Source: Pontibacter russatus
GTDB lineage: Bacteria; Bacteroidota; Bacteroidia; Cytophagales; Hymenobacteraceae
Direction of reading: 5' to 3'
DNA: 64,000 nt
Assembly (NCBI RefSeq): GCF_009931655.1
Contig: NZ_CP047984.1
Span: 1,426,001-1,490,000 of the forward strand
Shown here: positions 60,174 to 64,000 of the stretch, piece after piece
Numbering within the stretch: the first letter of the stretch is position 1
Layout: each line of letters begins with the position of its first letter
Notes under the pieces: generated by a model
The model's input: only the letters and a program-made list of their open reading frames with translations
Told to the model about the DNA's origin: nothing
Databases searched by the model: none
Made by a program: the position numbers and the translations under genes

Positions 60174-61548
60174 GTTTCTTTTTCCTGTTTTTGAGGTACC
60201 ACTCCCCGAACGACTCCTTTGGGGGCGCGGGCATATCCCGCTGCTTGTACCAGGGGTTCAGGCGGTTGTTTACGGCAAAAGGCGCGTGGCGCATGAACCA
60301 ACGGCCCGCCTTTCCCGCCAGTTTAAAAGTGGCCGGTGAGGCAAAAGTCGCTGTCATGGCCTTCATGCCCATTGTTTTCTTTGTATCCGCATATCCCTCC
60401 CGCACAATCACCTGCCGCCACTTATACAACTGGTCGTGGATATCGATTTTCACGGGGCAGACGTTGGTGCAGGAGCCGCAGAGCGTGGAGGCAAAGGGCA
60501 GGTCGGCGTTCGCCTTCATGTCGAGGTTGGGGGCCAGGATAGACCCAATCGGGCCAGCCACGGCCGTATGGTAGCTGTGGCCGCCGCTCCTTCTGTATAC
60601 CGGGCAGGTGTTCATGCAGGCCCCGCAGCGGATGCACTTCAGCGAGTTGCGGAAATCCTCCCGGCCCAACTGAACGCTTCGGCCGTTGTCCACCAGCACC
60701 AGGTGCAGTTCGTGCCCCTCCCGCGGCTTTTTAAAATGGCTGGAGTACGTGGTGATGGGCTGTCCGGTGGCGCTTCTGGTCAGCAGCCGCAGAAACACGC
60801 CCAGGTGCTTCCGCTCCGGTATCAGCTTTTCGATGCCCATGCAGGCGATGTGTACGTCCGCCAGGTGCGCTCCCATATCGGCGTTCCCTTCGTTGGTGCA
60901 TATGACGAACTCGCCCGTCTCGGCCACCGCGAAGTTCACGCCCGTCAGCGCGGCGCGGCGCGTCAGGAAGGTCTCGCGCAGGTGCTGCCGGGCCGCCTCG
61001 GTGAGCGCCTGCGGATCAGACATTCCGGTCGGGGTGCCCAGGTGCTCGTGGAAGATCATTCCCACCTCCTCTTTCTTCTTGTGGATGCTGGGCAGCACGA
61101 TATGGCTTGGCGGCTCCTTGGCCAGCTGCACAATGCGTTCCCCCAGGTCAGAGTCAATCACCTCCACGCCGTTCTCCGCCAGGTACTCGTTCAGGTGGCA
61201 CTCCTCGGTCAGCATCGACTTGCTTTTCACCATGCGGTCCACCTTGTGCTTCTGCAGGATGGCATGCACAATCTGGTTGTGCTCCCTGGCGTCGGCGGCC
61301 CAGTGTACGATCACGCCGTTGGCCCTGGCGCTGGCCTCGAACTGCAGCAGGTAGTCGTGCAGGTTCGACAGCACGTTGTGCTTGATCCGGGAGGCCGTCT
61401 CGCGCAGCAGTTCCCAGTCGGGAATGGTCTGGGCGGCCCTGTCGCGCTTCTGCCGCACAAACCAGAGCGTTTCGTCGTGCCAGTTTACCCGGGGCTCGTC
61501 CGCATTAAAAGCTTCGGAAAGGGCGGCATGGTCCTTCGTCTCCTTCAT
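60166..61548 (-). CDS. lutB: LutB-type iron-sulfur L-lactate oxidation protein
   Basis: About 460 residues from Met at 61548, whose ATG overlaps the TGA of the LutA gene (ATGA). The frame is open for another 71 codons upstream, but that part only overlaps LutA in another frame. An LUD domain forms the N-terminal two thirds (VVHW-like AD/EHN segment, VLPSIHKKKEEVGMIF, FAVAETGEFVICTNEGN). Two [4Fe-4S] sites follow: CIRCGACMNTCP and CGSCTNVCP. It is the electron-transfer subunit converting lactate to pyruvate. In a deoxy-sugar operon it would oxidise lactate derived from lactaldehyde. Confidence 0.95.
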   Translation of the reverse strand: MKETKDHAALSEAFNADEPRVNWHDETLWFVRQKRDRAAQTIPDWELLRETASRIKHNVLSNLHDYLLQFEASARANGVIVHWAADAREHNQIVHAILQKHKVDRMVKSKSMLTEECHLNEYLAENGVEVIDSDLGERIVQLAKEPPSHIVLPSIHKKKEEVGMIFHEHLGTPTGMSDPQALTEAARQHLRETFLTRRAALTGVNFAVAETGEFVICTNEGNADMGAHLADVHIACMGIEKLIPERKHLGVFLRLLTRSATGQPITTYSSHFKKPREGHELHLVLVDNGRSVQLGREDFRNSLKCIRCGACMNTCPVYRRSGGHSYHTAVAGPIGSILAPNLDMKANADLPFASTLCGSCTNVCPVKIDIHDQLYKWRQVIVREGYADTKKTMGMKAMTATFASPATFKLAGKAGRWFMRHAPFAVNNRLNPWYKQRDMPAPPKESFGEWYLKNRKKKHE

Positions 61549-62285
61549 AGCTCCTGCGCGTTTAGGATTTCGGCGATGTGCAGCACTTTCACGTTGCTTT
61601 TCTGCCGGCGCAGGATGCCCTCCATATGCATCAGGCAACTCATGTCGGAGGCTGTGATATAGGCGGCCCCGTGCTGCAGGTGGTCCGCTACGCGGTCCTT
61701 GCCCATCTTCACCGACACGGCCTCCTCCGCCACGCAAAAAGTGCCCCCGAAACCACAGCATTCATCCTGACGGGTAAGATCAACAAGCTCCAACCCCTCC
61801 ACCATGCTTAGCAGCTGCTCCGGCTTGGAGAAAGGGGGCGCGACGAGCTCTGACATCTGGGCAAGCTTCAGGCCCCTCTGTCCGTGGCAACTCTGGTGCA
61901 GGCCCACCCGGTGCGGGAAGCGCGCCTTCAGGCTGTCTACTTTCAGCACATCGGTCAGAAACTCCGTCAACTCATATACCTTCTCCCGGATGGCTTTCGC
62001 CTCGGCAGGGCGCTTGTCGGAATGCAGGTGGTCCTTGATGTGCAGCACGCAGCTGCCGGAGGGCGCCACGATGTAATCGAACCCGCTGAAGTTCCGGATA
62101 AATAGCTCGTCGCTCTCCGCTGCCAGGTGGCCGAAGCCGGAGTTGGCCATGGGCTGGCCGCAACAGGTTTGCTTTAGCGGATAGGCCACCTCCACACCCA
62201 GCTTTTCAAGCAGCTCCAGCGTGGCGATGGCGGCATTGGGGTAAAACTGATCTACGTAACAGGGAATAAAAAGACCTACAGTCAT
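61545..62285 (-). CDS. lutA: LutA-type (Fe-S)-binding protein with CCG repeats
   Basis: A 246-residue protein with two cysteine-rich CCG domains: the first has FIPCYVDQFYPN and QTCCGQP, the second has HQSCHGQRGL and DECCGFGGTFCV. This is the redox subunit of the LutABC complex, also related to glycolate oxidase GlcF. It overlaps the FGGY kinase gene by 4 bp and the LutB gene by 4 bp, so all four genes are translated together. Confidence 0.95.
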   Translation of the reverse strand: MTVGLFIPCYVDQFYPNAAIATLELLEKLGVEVAYPLKQTCCGQPMANSGFGHLAAESDELFIRNFSGFDYIVAPSGSCVLHIKDHLHSDKRPAEAKAIREKVYELTEFLTDVLKVDSLKARFPHRVGLHQSCHGQRGLKLAQMSELVAPPFSKPEQLLSMVEGLELVDLTRQDECCGFGGTFCVAEEAVSVKMGKDRVADHLQHGAAYITASDMSCLMHMEGILRRQKSNVKVLHIAEILNAQEL

Positions 62286-63676
62286 AGTTTGGTGTCGTGC
62301 GTTACCGCATAGTATTTTAACTCGATGATGTCGTTTGGCAGTGGCTTGGTGTTCCAGTGCCGGTGAATGGCCAGGGCGGTGCCCACGGCGGTTGCCTGCG
62401 CCATGGAGGCCGCAAACACCTCCTTGTCCGGGTAGGCCGCGGCCAGCAGGTTCATATAGATGGGGTTCTTGCCGAATCCGCCGTCCACAAAAATCCGCTT
62501 CACATCGGCTCCGTCCAGAACAAGCTGCGTGGAGGCCACCTGCTGCTTCACCAGGTCCAGGACAAACTGGTGGTAGGCCTCCGCATAGGAGTCGAAGGAG
62601 GAAAGATCGCGCTGCGCGAACACCGACTCCTGCAACTGGTTTATGCCGGGCCGGGCACCCGGCGCCGGCCCTTGCTCCCGCTGCAGCTTGCTGATGATCT
62701 CAGCATCGAACGGCACCGTTTTGTAGTGAGCGGTATTCAGGTTGAAGTGCTCTGCGATGCGTTTTGTCTGCTGCTCGTGCTCATACCCCCCAAAGAACCT
62801 GGATGCCTTTACGGGCTTTCCCTTGTACTGCATAAAGCGCAAGCAGTCCCTTTGTAGTTCGGCCTCCGTCAGCGGCGTGGTGTTGAAAGGGTTCAGGCTG
62901 ATGCACCATGTTCCGGTGGAGAGCAACACAAAAGGCTCCTGAAAATTCACCAGGTACGGAATCAGGGCAGCCGAGCTGTCGTGCAGGCCGATGCCCGCCT
63001 TGTAAACGTTGCCCATAAAGGCAGCGGGCACCACCTCGTCAGACGGGGCAATGGGAGCCAGCTTGTCCAGCACACCCTCTTTCCTGACCCACTCGTGATA
63101 ATCGTTTTTCCGGAAGTCCCACAGGTTGGTGTGGCAGCCGATGCTGGTCAGGTCCGAAAAGCACTTCCCTGTCACCAGGTAGCTGATGTACTGGGGCAGG
63201 TGCAGGGCGTATGAAATCCGGTCGAACAGTTCCGGCCGCTCGTGCCTGATGCGGTAGATCTGCATGCCCGAGTTCAGGCTGCCCAGCACCGGCGACGCCG
63301 TCTGCTTCGAGAACTCCCCCTCGCCCCCGTAAGTGTCGTAGAACTGCTTTCTCAGCGTCTCCGGGTAGGGCTTCAGGTAGCTGTACAGGGGGCAGACCGG
63401 CTCTCCCGCCTCATCGATGCAGACAATGCTTGCGCCGTAGGCGGAGAAGTTAATGGCCTGCACCTGGAACTCCGGAAGCCGGAGCACTTCCTGCAGGGAA
63501 TCGCGCACGGAATTCCTCAGGCTCTCGATATTCTCACAGGCTTCCCCGTCCTCGTCCACTATCTCTGTGAAGCGTGCCGATTTCTCGTACACAATTTTAT
63601 AGTTCTCGTCGAAGAGGAACAGTTTCTTGTTCGTCTTTCCCACATCGAAAATGGCTGCGACAGGAATCTTCTGCAT
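62282..63676 (-). CDS. FGGY-family carbohydrate kinase, probable L-rhamnulokinase or related ketose kinase
   Basis: A 464-residue cytoplasmic sugar kinase of the FGGY family. Both ATPase-like halves are visible: the N-terminal AIFDVGKTNKKLFLFDENY phosphate-binding loop and the C-terminal RIFVDGGFGKNPIYMNLLAAAYPDKEV with the GGFGKN motif. The catalytic-type Asp is in GIGLHDSSAAL. Family members phosphorylate rhamnulose, fuculose, xylulose and others. The neighbours (aldolase/short-chain dehydrogenase upstream, LutABC downstream) fit a 6-deoxyhexose pathway ending in lactate. Exact substrate is not certain. Confidence 0.9.
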   Translation of the reverse strand: MQKIPVAAIFDVGKTNKKLFLFDENYKIVYEKSARFTEIVDEDGEACENIESLRNSVRDSLQEVLRLPEFQVQAINFSAYGASIVCIDEAGEPVCPLYSYLKPYPETLRKQFYDTYGGEGEFSKQTASPVLGSLNSGMQIYRIRHERPELFDRISYALHLPQYISYLVTGKCFSDLTSIGCHTNLWDFRKNDYHEWVRKEGVLDKLAPIAPSDEVVPAAFMGNVYKAGIGLHDSSAALIPYLVNFQEPFVLLSTGTWCISLNPFNTTPLTEAELQRDCLRFMQYKGKPVKASRFFGGYEHEQQTKRIAEHFNLNTAHYKTVPFDAEIISKLQREQGPAPGARPGINQLQESVFAQRDLSSFDSYAEAYHQFVLDLVKQQVASTQLVLDGADVKRIFVDGGFGKNPIYMNLLAAAYPDKEVFAASMAQATAVGTALAIHRHWNTKPLPNDIIELKYYAVTHDTKL

Positions 63677-63841
63677 CTTATAATCCAGTAGCGACAGTCC
63701 TCAGACCGCGTTTATCCGTTAGGTTTTTTTCTCCCCTTCTGCATACAAAACAGTTGCTGCACGATGCAGCCAGTCTCCCGCCGCCTATATAGCATTGACA
63801 GAAATGGCCTGAACGTCAGTCAGGGGGATATTTCGAACAGG

Positions 63842-64000
63842 TTATCTGACAAAGGCCATGGCCACACCGCCGTCCACATTCAGCACGTTGCCGGTCGACT
63901 TGCGGAGCAGCCCGCCGACAAAGGCGAAGCAGGCGTTGGCGATGTCTTCCGGCAGTATGATTTCGTTCAGCAGCGTGCGCTTGGCGTAGTATGCCGGCAG
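63842..64000 (-). CDS. C-terminal end of a bifunctional aldolase/short-chain dehydrogenase (partial)
   Basis: The last 52 codons of a gene that enters from the right edge. They read LPAYYAKRTLLNEI...LPEDIANACFAFVGG... and end TGNVLNVDGGVAMAFVR. The NVDGG end is the classical C-terminus of a short-chain dehydrogenase, and the whole end matches the Bacteroidota rhamnulose-1-phosphate aldolase/lactaldehyde dehydrogenase fusion. It is 166 bp upstream of the kinase gene. Only the dehydrogenase tail is visible, so the aldolase part is inferred. Confidence 0.75.
   Translation of the reverse strand: MPAYYAKRTLLNEIILPEDIANACFAFVGGLLRKSTGNVLNVDGGVAMAFVR

Noticed and set aside
61549..61761. N-terminal extension of the LutB-like gene
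   Set aside because: It overlaps LutA in another frame; the ATGA overlap start at 61548 fits LutB length.

Overview
The window looks like a chromosomal stretch of a member of the Bacteroidota, most likely a Cytophagales/Hymenobacteraceae-type organism such as Pontibacter. This rests on three SusC/SusD pairs, TAnnTTTG-like promoter boxes, an HME-type RND pump preceded by a short Cys/His-rich secreted protein, and GC-rich coding DNA. No taxonomic marker gene is present, so the genus is an inference. Nearly every gene lies on the minus strand; the only clear plus-strand gene is at 10230-12947. I see no rRNA, tRNA, transposase or CRISPR array.

Layout from left to right. 1-2515: N-terminal two thirds of a CzcA-type metal efflux pump and a small secreted Cys/His-rich protein. 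2665-3462: an AT-rich orphan gene with a C-terminal membrane anchor, probably acquired. 3630-9603: an operon for sugar-acid catabolism (GntP permease, FAH-fold dehydratase, 2,5-dioxovalerate dehydrogenase, IlvD/Edd-type aldonate dehydratase) that would take a pentonate to 2-oxoglutarate. 10230-12947: a divergent lipoprotein beta-propeller dehydrogenase with a haem c domain. 12948-14081: a gene-free, repeat-rich stretch, followed by a sugar MFS transporter.

15811-57063 is one large glycan or glycoside locus. It contains three SusC/SusD pairs (the third susC frameshifted), two more very large beta-propeller/HEAT/cytochrome c proteins, a planctomycete-style DUF1549/DUF1553 - DUF1501 - NHL-propeller operon, three TIM-barrel sugar isomerases/epimerases, a ThuA-like protein, a Gfo/Idh/MocA oxidoreductase, a DUF1080 (3-keto-disaccharide hydrolase family) lipoprotein, a DUF4432 aldose-epimerase-like protein, a phosphomannose-isomerase-like cupin, two esterase/hydrolases, an SGNH hydrolase and an FG-GAP protein. 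No classical glycoside hydrolase or polysaccharide lyase is recognisable. The genes suggest uptake through SusCD combined with oxidation and rearrangement of sugars (3-keto chemistry, aldonic acids) rather than simple hydrolysis.

57853-64000: a GntR-type regulator with a sugar-binding domain, then an operon with the end of an aldolase/short-chain dehydrogenase, an FGGY kinase and LutABC-type lactate oxidation genes. This fits breakdown of L-rhamnose or another 6-deoxy sugar through lactaldehyde and lactate.

The strongest undescribed signal is a promoter architecture. Six genes or operons (10230, 27547, 33483, 38317, 55798, 57063) are preceded by a tandem direct repeat of CAGGACAG with a 10-bp period, and in all six the repeat ends exactly 19 nt before a TAnATT-type box. 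This ties the propeller dehydrogenase, all three susC genes, the DUF1549/1501 operon and the DUF1080 gene into one probable regulon under an unidentified activator.
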